Made by a program: the position numbers and the translations under genes. A stretch of 64,000 bases of DNA, taken from positions 3,452,001 through 3,516,000 of the forward strand of contig NZ_CP080590.1 in the NCBI RefSeq assembly GCF_019504385.1, given 5' to 3'. Positions within the stretch are counted from its first letter, which is position 1; each line of letters starts with the position of its first letter. Positions 1 through 7,614 of this stretch are shown here, in pieces. The notes below the pieces were generated by a model that was given only the letters and a program-made list of their open reading frames with translations, had not been told where the DNA came from and did not search any database. The DNA comes from Devosia salina (GTDB lineage Bacteria > Pseudomonadota > Alphaproteobacteria > Rhizobiales > Devosiaceae).

Positions 1-179
1 GGAACGGGGTAGCCGAAATTCTGCGCCAGGAAGATCACGCCCAGCAGCACGAGGAGCACCCCGCCCATGCCCGGTCCGATCCATCCATAACGGCTGACCA
101 GTCGTTGGCGCCGTTCGGCCCGACGCGCTTCGCGCCAATCAGCGTTCGGTGGTGGCGACGGAGATTGAAGATCGTCCAT
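1..179 (-). CDS. N-terminus of a membrane protein (truncated by window edge)
   Basis: Only the first 59 codons are present. The ATG at 177-179 (reverse strand) follows an AGGGAGA ribosome site. The protein starts with a Pro-rich then Arg-rich cytoplasmic stretch (about residues 1-30, including EARRAERRQR) and then one hydrophobic helix, GMGGVLLVLLGVIFLAQNFG. That helix resembles the LiaI/LiaF-type transmembrane region (DUF5668), but this is inference from a short segment. The rest lies outside the window, so no function is assigned. Confidence 0.6.
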   Translation of the reverse strand, partial: MDDLQSPSPPPNADWREARRAERRQRLVSRYGWIGPGMGGVLLVLLGVIFLAQNFGYPV

Positions 180-417
180 GCTATTCTCCCTGCCTGGCCC
201 GCATGTGGCAGGCGCCGGCCCTTGGCAAAAATCGCAGATGACCAGCTTTGTCAGCCAGACCGCAGCGGCCGCATCAGGCTGTCGCTCTGCTGCGTCTCGA
301 TGTGGTCCCGTAACCTAGCGGCGCGGCGCGCAAGGGGCCTTGATGCCCGTCAAAATCACGCCCTGGCGACCGTCGGAAATCGTGCGGGCTCCCCACCCCA
401 TCACCCCGACATGCCGG

Positions 418-807
418 CTAGGGCTGCAGTTCGAAATAGGGATCGTCCGCATTCTTGAACTCGCAGGGATTTCCGTCCGGGTCCGAAAAGATGGCGATCG
501 TACCCCACTCGAACCGCAGGACTTCGACATCGATCCCAAGCCCTGCAATGCGATCGGCTGCACGATCGACATCGGGCACATCAAATCGCAAGACCACCGG
601 GTTGGTTTCGGCGCCCTTGCGAAGGCCAGACGTCACGCCACCCCGCTCCACCATCAGGTAGCTGTCGGCACCAAAATGGAAGCAGAACAGATCCGGCTTC
701 TGGTACCACAACTTCAACGAGAGCACGTCTTGATAGAATTTGACGCACTCGGCAATCTTCTCCGTCTTGAGGATAATCCCGAACCGGGCGGGGTTCACGT
801 CTTGCAT
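418..807 (-). CDS. VOC family (glyoxalase/bleomycin-resistance fold) protein
   Basis: A 129-residue single-domain vicinal-oxygen-chelate protein. The N-terminal half has the usual pattern (FGIILKTEKIAECVKFYQDVLSL, a strand followed by a helix). The C-terminus carries FSDPDGNPCEF, the classic last-strand motif with the metal-ligand Glu. Such proteins act as lyases, dioxygenases or antibiotic-binding proteins, and the substrate cannot be read from sequence. The start is supported by AGGAGG five bases upstream. It stands alone, 58 bp downstream of the EamA transporter gene on the same strand. Confidence 0.85.
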   Translation of the reverse strand: MQDVNPARFGIILKTEKIAECVKFYQDVLSLKLWYQKPDLFCFHFGADSYLMVERGGVTSGLRKGAETNPVVLRFDVPDVDRAADRIAGLGIDVEVLRFEWGTIAIFSDPDGNPCEFKNADDPYFELQP

Positions 808-865
808 TTTGTCCTCCTGGCGACAGCTTCACAGCCGGAATAATCGAGGTGTTGAGGGTCGAAAA

Positions 866-1876
866 TCAATTGCAGCCGGCCTGATATCTATTGCTCGGGG
901 CCGGACCAACCATTTCTGAGCGCGATAGACCAAGATCATTCAGCCGGTGTTCCGAAAGAGCGCAGAGGTCAACGGCGACGGTGCGCTTTCGGCGGCGGTC
1001 GGTCCCCGCATTCTTGGCCCGGCTTTGCGGCAGGCGATTGGCGATTTGCCCGGCCCAGACGGAAGCCAGGACGATGCCGCCGCCCAGGATTTGCAGCGGG
1101 GTCAGGGACTGGTGCAGCCACAGCCACCCAAGGGCAACAGCAACGATCGGGCTGACCATGCCCAGCATGGAGACGGCCGTTGGTTCCAGCCGAGCCAGCC
1201 CGCGAAACCACAGGCCATAGGATGCCGCCGCCCGGATCAGGCCGAGCCAGGCAAGGGCCATCCAATTGGCGGCGGACAAGGATGGCAGTGCCGGTTCAAC
1301 AAGCATGGCCAAAGGCAGAAGGACCAGGCCACCTGCCGTCAATTGCCAGGCCGTGAAGCGCAAAGCGGAGACCGGCGGAGCCCATTTCCGGCTCAGCACC
1401 GTGCCGGCGGCCATTGATGCCGCACCCAACGCCCCGGCCAGAATGCCCAGGGGATCGAGCGCAGCGGCGGGCCCCAGAAGCAGGAGCGCGACCCCGACTA
1501 CGCCGGCGACCGCCGCAATCACGGCGCCGCCCAGAATGGGCGTGCCGAGCCAGGCACGCGCCAATGCGATCACCATAAGCGCCTGAACGGCGCCAAGGGT
1601 TGCCGCCACACCGCCTGGCAGCCGCTCTGCGGCGATGAACAGCATGGTCCAGAACAGCCCGAAATTGAGGACACCAAGCACCAGTATGCGGCCAATCAGG
1701 GCAAGGGGTGGGACGCTGCGGGTGAGCGCCAGCAGCAGGATTCCCGCCGGCAGCGCCCGGAGCGCAGCCAGGGTCAGAGGGTGCCCAGCGGGGAGCGCCT
1801 CGGTGGTCACAATATAGGTGCTGCCCCATACTGCCGGTGCCAGGGCAGTCAGGAGAATATCGGATATCCGTGCCAT
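866..1876 (-). CDS. EamA/DMT-family transporter with DUF1127-like C-terminal tail
   Basis: A 336-residue inner-membrane protein of the drug/metabolite transporter (EamA) superfamily. About ten hydrophobic helices lie in residues 1-285, with the usual WGSTYIVTTE start and two internal repeats. Family members export amino acids, metabolites or drugs; the substrate is unknown here. After the last helix comes a basic linker (RRRKR) and then a segment containing LSEHRLNDLGLSRSEM (about residues 303-324). That segment matches the small Arg-rich DUF1127 family and is not normally part of EamA proteins. The ribosome site is weak. Confidence 0.85.
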   Translation of the reverse strand: MARISDILLTALAPAVWGSTYIVTTEALPAGHPLTLAALRALPAGILLLALTRSVPPLALIGRILVLGVLNFGLFWTMLFIAAERLPGGVAATLGAVQALMVIALARAWLGTPILGGAVIAAVAGVVGVALLLLGPAAALDPLGILAGALGAASMAAGTVLSRKWAPPVSALRFTAWQLTAGGLVLLPLAMLVEPALPSLSAANWMALAWLGLIRAAASYGLWFRGLARLEPTAVSMLGMVSPIVAVALGWLWLHQSLTPLQILGGGIVLASVWAGQIANRLPQSRAKNAGTDRRRKRTVAVDLCALSEHRLNDLGLSRSEMVGPAPSNRYQAGCN

Positions 1877-1921
1877 TTTTGGGTTCCAGTGCCGGATGGT
1901 GCAGGATCGGGTCAGGTCGCC

Positions 1922-2545
1922 TCAGGCCGCGTCCCGTGCCCAATCCTCCTGTGCAAGCCGCCCTGCAACCCGGGCAACATGAGCGCCCTGGAAGCGGGCG
2001 CCGGCGAGATCGATCTCGGTGGGATGGAGCGAGCCATCGACGCCAGCAATGGTCCCGGCGCCATAGGGAGATCCTCCCACAATGCTGTCACGATGCGTCT
2101 GTCCGGCGAAGGAATAGGGCAGTCCGACAATGACCATGCCGAAGTGCATGAGCGGAACATGGGCCGACAGGATCGTGGCCTCATGGCCACCATGTTGCGA
2201 CCCGGTCGAGGCGAAGACCGCGCCGACCTTGCCCACCAGGGCATTGCGCGCCCACAGACCGCCCGCCTGATCCAGAAACTGCTTCATCTGCCCCGCCATC
2301 ATGCCGAAGCGTGTCGGGGTTCCAAGGATGATGCCGTCATAGCCAGCGAGATCGCCGGGACTGGCCGGCGGCGTGTCGTCCACAACATAGCCGGAGGCCT
2401 CGCGGACGGCTTCAGGCACCGTTTCAGGAATGCGGCGCAGGTCGACGATCGTCCCGGGGACGCTCAGCGCGCCTTCGGCCTCTGCCTGCGCCAAAGCGCG
2501 AACATGGCCATAGCTGGAATAGTAGGCGACGAGAATGCGGGTCAT
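1922..2545 (-). CDS. wrbA: NAD(P)H:quinone oxidoreductase, WrbA type
   Basis: A 207-residue flavodoxin-fold protein of WrbA length. The FMN phosphate loop is near the start (AYYSSYGHV). It also has the WrbA motifs GTPTRFGMMAGQMKQFLD, with GLW following, and FASTGSQHGGHEAT. WrbA enzymes are tetrameric and reduce quinones by two electrons with NAD(P)H, limiting redox cycling. The start at 2545 is chosen over one 13 codons upstream because GGAGG sits seven bases before it and the flavodoxin strand begins at once. It lies 96 bp downstream of a LysR gene on the same strand, which may regulate it (inference). Confidence 0.93.
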   Translation of the reverse strand: MTRILVAYYSSYGHVRALAQAEAEGALSVPGTIVDLRRIPETVPEAVREASGYVVDDTPPASPGDLAGYDGIILGTPTRFGMMAGQMKQFLDQAGGLWARNALVGKVGAVFASTGSQHGGHEATILSAHVPLMHFGMVIVGLPYSFAGQTHRDSIVGGSPYGAGTIAGVDGSLHPTEIDLAGARFQGAHVARVAGRLAQEDWARDAA

Positions 2546-2641
2546 TTGAATGCCTCCGGCAAGGTTTGGACTTGCCAGCAACATCCTTGAACCTGAGGCG
2601 CCGAGTAATCATCCGGCGCTCAAAACACTGTTCACGCCGCG

Positions 2642-3538
2642 TCAGGAATAGAGGTCGTTAAGCCCATCCTGAAGATGGGCCACAAAGGCCTTGGCCCTGG
2701 GGTCCGATCCCATATGCGAGGCGGTAACGGCAAAGACCTCGGGCGATGGCAGCTCATATTCGGGCAAGACACGCACAAGACGCCCATCGCGCTCAGGCTC
2801 GCGCGATATGAAGTCTGGAAGGGTCCCGATGCCGCAGCCTGCAATCAGCAGGTCGCGCAGCACCACGCTGCTGCCGACCTTGACGCGCGGATGCAGGGCA
2901 AGCTTTCTCGGGCCGCCTGGCCCATGCAATAGCCATTCGCTTTGATGGCCGGCCAGGGTGAACCCGATCACCGTATGAGCAGAAATGTCGTCCGGACTGG
3001 TGGGCGCCCCAAAGCGCTCGAGATAGGCAGGCGAGGCATAGATTGCCTGTTTGAGTTGCCCCAAGCGTCGAACCATCAGGGAAGAATCGGGCAGACTGGG
3101 CCGAACACGGATGGAGATGTCGAAGCCGCTCTCGATCATATCGAGAATATGGTCGTCCAGCGACAAGGTGACCTCGAGCTCGGGATAGTCTTCCAGAAAG
3201 CCAGGCAGCATGGGCGCGATGACCAATTGGCCAAAGGAATGCGGGGCATTGATCTTGAGGTGGCCGACCAGCGCTCTGGCGCTGGCACGAATGTCATTCT
3301 CGAGCGCGTTCACCGCCGAGAGAATGGTCACCGCCTTGGCGTAATATTCCTGCCCGGCCTCGGTGAGTGACATGCTGCGGGTGGTTCGCGTGACCAGCGC
3401 GCAGCCAAGGCTTTTCTCAAGCAGCTTGATTTCCTTGCTGAGCAGGCCGGGAGACACCCCGAGATCATTGGCCGCGCCCACAAAGCTGCCACGCTCCACG
3501 ATCCGTCGGAAGGCATTCATCACCGAGAGCTTGTCCAT
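2642..3538 (-). CDS. LysR-family transcriptional regulator
   Basis: A 298-residue LysR-type regulator. The winged helix-turn-helix is at residues 1-60 (MNAFRRIVERGSFVGAANDL, then LSKEIKLLEKSLG). The effector domain begins at about residue 90 (GHLKINAPHSFGQ) and includes DISIRVRPSLPDSSLMVRRL. This resembles the group that controls quinone reductases and efflux genes. The open frame runs further upstream, but the ATG at 3536-3538 matches the conserved LysR N-terminus. Likely targets are wrbA just downstream or the qor unit nearby (inference from position). Confidence 0.9.
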   Translation of the reverse strand: MDKLSVMNAFRRIVERGSFVGAANDLGVSPGLLSKEIKLLEKSLGCALVTRTTRSMSLTEAGQEYYAKAVTILSAVNALENDIRASARALVGHLKINAPHSFGQLVIAPMLPGFLEDYPELEVTLSLDDHILDMIESGFDISIRVRPSLPDSSLMVRRLGQLKQAIYASPAYLERFGAPTSPDDISAHTVIGFTLAGHQSEWLLHGPGGPRKLALHPRVKVGSSVVLRDLLIAGCGIGTLPDFISREPERDGRLVRVLPEYELPSPEVFAVTASHMGSDPRAKAFVAHLQDGLNDLYS

Positions 3539-3650
3539 GCGCCGCCTGCAACCTCGAAACCTGCCTTGCCAACGGTAGCGGGCTTTGCGGGCGGATAAAA
3601 GTTGTTCAGCCGCGCCGCGCCGGGGCGGCAAGGGCAAAGTGGAGGATGAT

Positions 3651-4545
3651 CTAGATGCCGCCGAGTTCCTCGGCGAGGAAGTCGAACACCATGCGAACGC
3701 GCCTTGAGGTGTTGAGCTCGCGGTGCGTGGTAAGCCAGATGGGGAAGGGAAAGGCCGGGGCAATGTCCTCAAGGGCGCGGACAATGCCGGGCGTGTTGTC
3801 GCCGAGAAATTCGGGGACCATGCCAATACCCAGACCGGCTTTGAGCAGTTCCCAGTGGACCAAATGGCTGTCCGCCAGAATGGTCAGATTGCTGCGGTCG
3901 ATGGGCAGCGCCGCCTCCAGCAGTCCGGCCAGATAGGTATCGGGCGACCACAGGCTGATGAAATCGGCTTCGACAATGGTTTCCGCGGTCAGCGGCCTGC
4001 CAAAGCGTTCGAGATAGACCTCCGAAACATAGAGCCGCGCCGCAACGTCCTTGATCTTGCGGGCGATCAGCTCGGGCTGGTCGGGGCGGAAATTGCGGAT
4101 GGCAATGTCGGCTTCTCTGCGGCGCAGGTCTGCGGCGGAGTTCTTGGCGATGAGATCAACCGTCAGGCCAGAGGCGGTGCGGCGCAATTTCTCGATGATG
4201 GGGGGGCAGCAGATAGGCCGCGTCGATCTCGCTGGCGGTGATGGCGATTGTGCCTTCGAGCGCCTGCGCCCGTCCCGATGCGCCAAGCGAGAGACGCCCT
4301 GCCGCTTCGCCCATGGTGCGCACATGCTCGAGCAGGTCCAGGCCGCTTGGGGTGAGCTCGAGGCCACGACCGGTGCGCTCGAACAGCACCACGCCCAGTT
4401 CCTCCTGCAGGGCCTCGACCTGGCGGCCAAGCGTCGGCTGCGCCATGCCCAGCGCGCGGGCGGCGGCCGACAACGAGCCCTCCTCGGCCGTGACCAGAAA
4501 GGCCCGGGCGCGGTTCCAGTCAAATCTGACAGATCGCCAATCCAT
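3651..4545 (-). pseudogene. LysR-family regulator, frameshifted at a G7 tract
   Basis: Two overlapping reading frames together make one normal LysR protein. The N-terminal part (start 4545 or 4557) has the helix-turn-helix with GSLSAAARALGMAQPTLGRQ. The C-terminal part has the effector domain with ADIAIRNFRPDQPELIARK and a normal end at 3651. The frames join at seven G residues (4200-4206). With six, the protein would read YLLPPIIEKLRR through the join. The change is a one-base insertion: sequencing error, phase variation or a true pseudogene. The gene is divergent from the quinone oxidoreductase at 4654, its probable target. It resembles the LysR gene at 56009-56896. Confidence 0.85.
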
Positions 4546-4653
4546 GCAAATGTGCATACCGAAATACAGGATTTAGTCAATTCTGCAGAGGACCTGTCTG
4601 CCGTACCCCTTGGCCATCGGTACCGCGATGGTGCATCCAAGAGGAGACGACAG

Positions 4654-5658
4654 ATGAAGGCGGTTATTGCCAATGCCTATGGCGGTCCGGAAGTCCTGAG
4701 CATTCAGGAGATCGATCGGCCAACCCCCAGGGACAATGAGGTCCTTGTGAAGATCTACGCCAGTGCCGTAACCCAGGCCGACGTGATGATGCGGACGGGC
4801 AAGCCCCTGTTCGGCAGGATCTTCCTGGGGCTGCGCAAGCCCAAGGCCTCGGTGCCGGGCACGGCCTTTGCCGGCAAGGTTGAGGCCGTCGGGCGAGATG
4901 TGACCCGCTTTGCGGTCGGTGACGATGTGTTCGGCGAGACGACCATCGGATTTCACGCTCACGCCCAGTTCGTGGCGGTGCCAGAAGACGGAATCATCCA
5001 GACGATCCCCATGACCATGTCCTATGAGGAGGCGGCGCCGGTCACCGATGGCGCGCTCACGGTCCACAATTTCCTGACGCGCCTGGTGACGGTCCGGCCG
5101 GGCCAAAAGGTGCTGATCAACGGTGCGGCGGGTGGCCTTGGCACGTCGGCGGTGCAACTGGCCAAGCATCTGGGCGCCGAAGTCACGGCGGTCGCCAGCG
5201 GGCGCAATGCCAGTTTCCTGCGCCAGTTGGGTGCCGACCATGTCATCGACTACACTACCGAGGACTTCACGCAGCGCCGCGGCGCCTATGACGTGATCTT
5301 CGATACGGCGGGCAAGGTGCCGTTCGGCAAGGCCAGGCGGGCGCTCACACAAGATGGCGTCTATCTCTCGCCGGTTCTGGGCCTGGGTCTGTTGTTCCGC
5401 ATGCTCTGGACCGGGAAATTCGGACGCCGCAAGGCCAGGTTCTCGGCCACGGGGCTCTTGCCGCATGCCGAACTCAGCAATCGCCTCAAGGAAGTCAAAG
5501 CCCTGATCGAAGACGGCGCGCTCAAGACCATCATCGACCGGCGCTATGGCCTCGACCAGATCGCCGAGGCCCATGAATACGTCCAGAGCGGCCACAAGCG
5601 CGGCAATGTCGTGCTCGAAGTCGAGCACCACGACGTGGCGATCCTGGCAGCCGAGTAA
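4654..5658 (+). CDS. Zinc-type alcohol dehydrogenase-like / quinone oxidoreductase (MDR family)
   Basis: A 334-residue medium-chain dehydrogenase/reductase. The GroES-like N-terminal domain (MKAVIANAYGGPEVL, then DNEVLVKIYASAVTQADVM) is followed by a Rossmann domain with NGAAGGLGTSAVQLAKHLGA for NADPH. It lacks the cysteine cluster of zinc alcohol dehydrogenases, so it belongs to the zinc-free quinone-oxidoreductase-like branch. The start follows GAGGAGA. It is divergent from a LysR gene 108 bp away and is followed by two DUF4386 membrane genes on the same strand, a probable co-transcribed unit. Confidence 0.9.
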   Translation: MKAVIANAYGGPEVLSIQEIDRPTPRDNEVLVKIYASAVTQADVMMRTGKPLFGRIFLGLRKPKASVPGTAFAGKVEAVGRDVTRFAVGDDVFGETTIGFHAHAQFVAVPEDGIIQTIPMTMSYEEAAPVTDGALTVHNFLTRLVTVRPGQKVLINGAAGGLGTSAVQLAKHLGAEVTAVASGRNASFLRQLGADHVIDYTTEDFTQRRGAYDVIFDTAGKVPFGKARRALTQDGVYLSPVLGLGLLFRMLWTGKFGRRKARFSATGLLPHAELSNRLKEVKALIEDGALKTIIDRRYGLDQIAEAHEYVQSGHKRGNVVLEVEHHDVAILAAE

Positions 5659-5739
5659 TTTCCCACCCGAGCGGCAGCATGCTGCACCGGTCGACACGCC
5701 GGTGATGGATGCCGCTCGCCCCTTTCCGAGGATGATGCA

Positions 5740-6462
5740 ATGACCATTCCGTCCCAAGATGACTTCAACTGGGCCCGCTCGGCCGGACTGGCCTATCTGG
5801 CCGTCGCGGTCCTTGCCGGCTTCGCCGAATTTTCCGTTCGCACCGGCATGGTGGTGCAAGGCGACGCTGCGGCCACCATGGCCAATATCGCGGCGAACCA
5901 GATGCTCTATGGGCTTGCCGGGATCGCTGACCTGCTGGTGCTGCTGCTCGACACCTGGCTCGGACTGGCTTTCTGGATGCTGCTCAAGCCGGTCAACAAG
6001 CCGATCGCCTTGCTGGCGCTGTTCCTCAACCTCCTGCGGCTCCCCTGGATGGGCGCCAACGTGGTCTATCACTTCGGTGCGTTGTTGCTCGTCAACGGTG
6101 CCCTGCCGTCCTTTCCACCCGAGCAGGTGCAGGACCTGGCGGCCCTGCTGCTGGATCTGCATGCCTATGGCTACACCGCCAACGGCATTTTCTTCGGCGC
6201 CTGGTGCTTCACCATCGGCTGGCTGTTCTATCGCTCCGGCTTCGTGCCGCGCCTGCTGGGCGTAGTGATGATGCTGGCGCTGGTGGGCTACTGGACCGAC
6301 CTCTTCGTGGTGTTCGTGCTGCCGGCGTTCGAACCCGCGATCTCCCCCGTGGCCATCATGCCTGCTGCACTCGCCGAAATCTCGGTTTGCCTCTGGCTCA
6401 CCTTCCGCGGCGGCGCCGTGCATCGGGGCTTCCAAAAACACATCGCAACGCTGGCCGCCTGA
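5740..6462 (+). CDS. DUF4386 family membrane protein (copy 1)
   Basis: A 240-residue integral membrane protein with about six or seven hydrophobic helices spanning most of its length. The pattern GLAYLAVAVLAGFAEFSVR near the start and NGIFFGAWCFTIGWLFYRSG in the second half is characteristic of DUF4386, a family of unknown function. It starts 81 bp after the oxidoreductase gene with GAGG eight bases before ATG. A paralogue follows directly. Nothing in the sequence points to a catalytic site. Confidence 0.85.
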   Translation: MTIPSQDDFNWARSAGLAYLAVAVLAGFAEFSVRTGMVVQGDAAATMANIAANQMLYGLAGIADLLVLLLDTWLGLAFWMLLKPVNKPIALLALFLNLLRLPWMGANVVYHFGALLLVNGALPSFPPEQVQDLAALLLDLHAYGYTANGIFFGAWCFTIGWLFYRSGFVPRLLGVVMMLALVGYWTDLFVVFVLPAFEPAISPVAIMPAALAEISVCLWLTFRGGAVHRGFQKHIATLAA

Positions 6463-6502
6463 TCGACCAGCCATCCCCAAAAGTCCAATGGAGGACACCA
6501 TC

Positions 6503-7216
6503 ATGGTCGGATCTGACCTGCAAACCCGTTCCAACAAGAGCATCGCCCGCGTCACGGGCCTCTTCTATCTCGCCATCATCGTCCTGGGCATCTGGAGCGA
6601 AATGGCAGTTCGAGACTTGCTGATCGTGCCGGATAACGGCCCGCAAACACTCGCCAATATCATGGCTTCCGGCGGATTGTTCTCACTCAGCCTTGTCGCC
6701 GATATCGGCATGATCCTGAGCGATATTGCCGTTGGCGTCCTTCTCTACCTGCTGTTTCGTCAGGTGGCGCCGCGCGTGGCGCTGGCCGCGATGATCCTGC
6801 GCCTGACGCAGGCGATCGTGCTCGCCGCAAACCTCCTGTTCCAGGTGGCGGCGATGGTGCTGCTGCGCGGGGAGCATTTTGCCGAGGCATTCGGCGCCGA
6901 CAATCTCGCCTGGGCGGTGCAAGCATTGCTCGAATTGCAGGGGCAAGGCTATGACCTTGGCCTCATCTTCTTCGGGATCAATTGCCTGCTGACGGCCTGG
7001 CTGATCATGCGCTCGGGCATTGCCCCCCGCCTGGTCGGATTGGGAATTGCCGCATCGGGCCTCGTCTATCTGTCGGGGAGCGGATTTTCTCTCCTGACCG
7101 GCGATCAGCCGTCGATCATCACCATGGCCTACCTCATACCCCTGATCGCCGAACTGGCCTTCGCGATCTGGCTGGCAGTGGGAGCAAGGGGCAGGACCGC
7201 CCCGCAGCACGGCTAG
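6503..7216 (+). CDS. DUF4386 family membrane protein (copy 2)
   Basis: A 237-residue multi-helix membrane protein paralogous to the preceding gene. Both share a GLxYLA(I/V) opening and a central GLIFFGINCLLTAWLIMRSG matching the NGIFFGAWCF segment of copy 1. The start at 6503 is preferred to an ATG 15 bases upstream because GGAGG (6490-6494) lies eight bases before it. The gap to copy 1 is 40 bp. The pair probably arose by tandem duplication and may form a heteromer (inference). Function unknown. Confidence 0.83.
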   Translation: MVGSDLQTRSNKSIARVTGLFYLAIIVLGIWSEMAVRDLLIVPDNGPQTLANIMASGGLFSLSLVADIGMILSDIAVGVLLYLLFRQVAPRVALAAMILRLTQAIVLAANLLFQVAAMVLLRGEHFAEAFGADNLAWAVQALLELQGQGYDLGLIFFGINCLLTAWLIMRSGIAPRLVGLGIAASGLVYLSGSGFSLLTGDQPSIITMAYLIPLIAELAFAIWLAVGARGRTAPQHG

Positions 7217-7614
7217 ATCGTCGTCCAATCCCGCCCCGCACGTTGCCTTCGAAGTGGCCCATCGCGGTTGCCGAACGAGGGCGGACGGGCGGGTCGATGG
7301 ATCACCGCAACACCTTCGCCTCGCGGGCGGGGGTGTTGCGTAGTGATGCTCGCTGGGCCCCTGGGATCTGCCCAGGATCAAGCTTTGACAAATTCATGAG
7401 TGGCGACAGGCAAATAGCTTGGCGCGAACAGAGACAGAAAAGCACACAGCCATTCGCAAACGCACAACCGTTGCAGACCAGTCACAGCGGTGAGTCACGA
7501 ATCTGCGAGCAATTGCTCCCGTTAAGGTTTGCAGAGTATTGAGGTTTCAGCATTTGGGGCCAGAACGGGTCGGATTCGGCTTGTCCCGGCCCCCGCGCGA
7601 CGCCTTCAGGAGCA
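7217..7614. other. Intergenic region of about 400 bp with one long imperfect hairpin
   Basis: No convincing gene. The strongest structure is an inverted repeat at 7301-7347: ATCAC and CGCAACACC pair with GGTGTTGCG and GTGAT across a 17-base loop with small bulges. It lies about 85 bp after the DUF4386 stop and lacks a T-run, so it is a weak terminator candidate or a structured RNA. The last 100 bp before 7615 should hold the L,D-transpeptidase promoter, but no clear -35/-10 pair stands out. Confidence 0.5.

Noticed and set aside
4573..6555. 660-codon open frame opposite the qor and DUF4386 genes
   Set aside because: Antisense shadow; no recognisable domain and no plausible start site.
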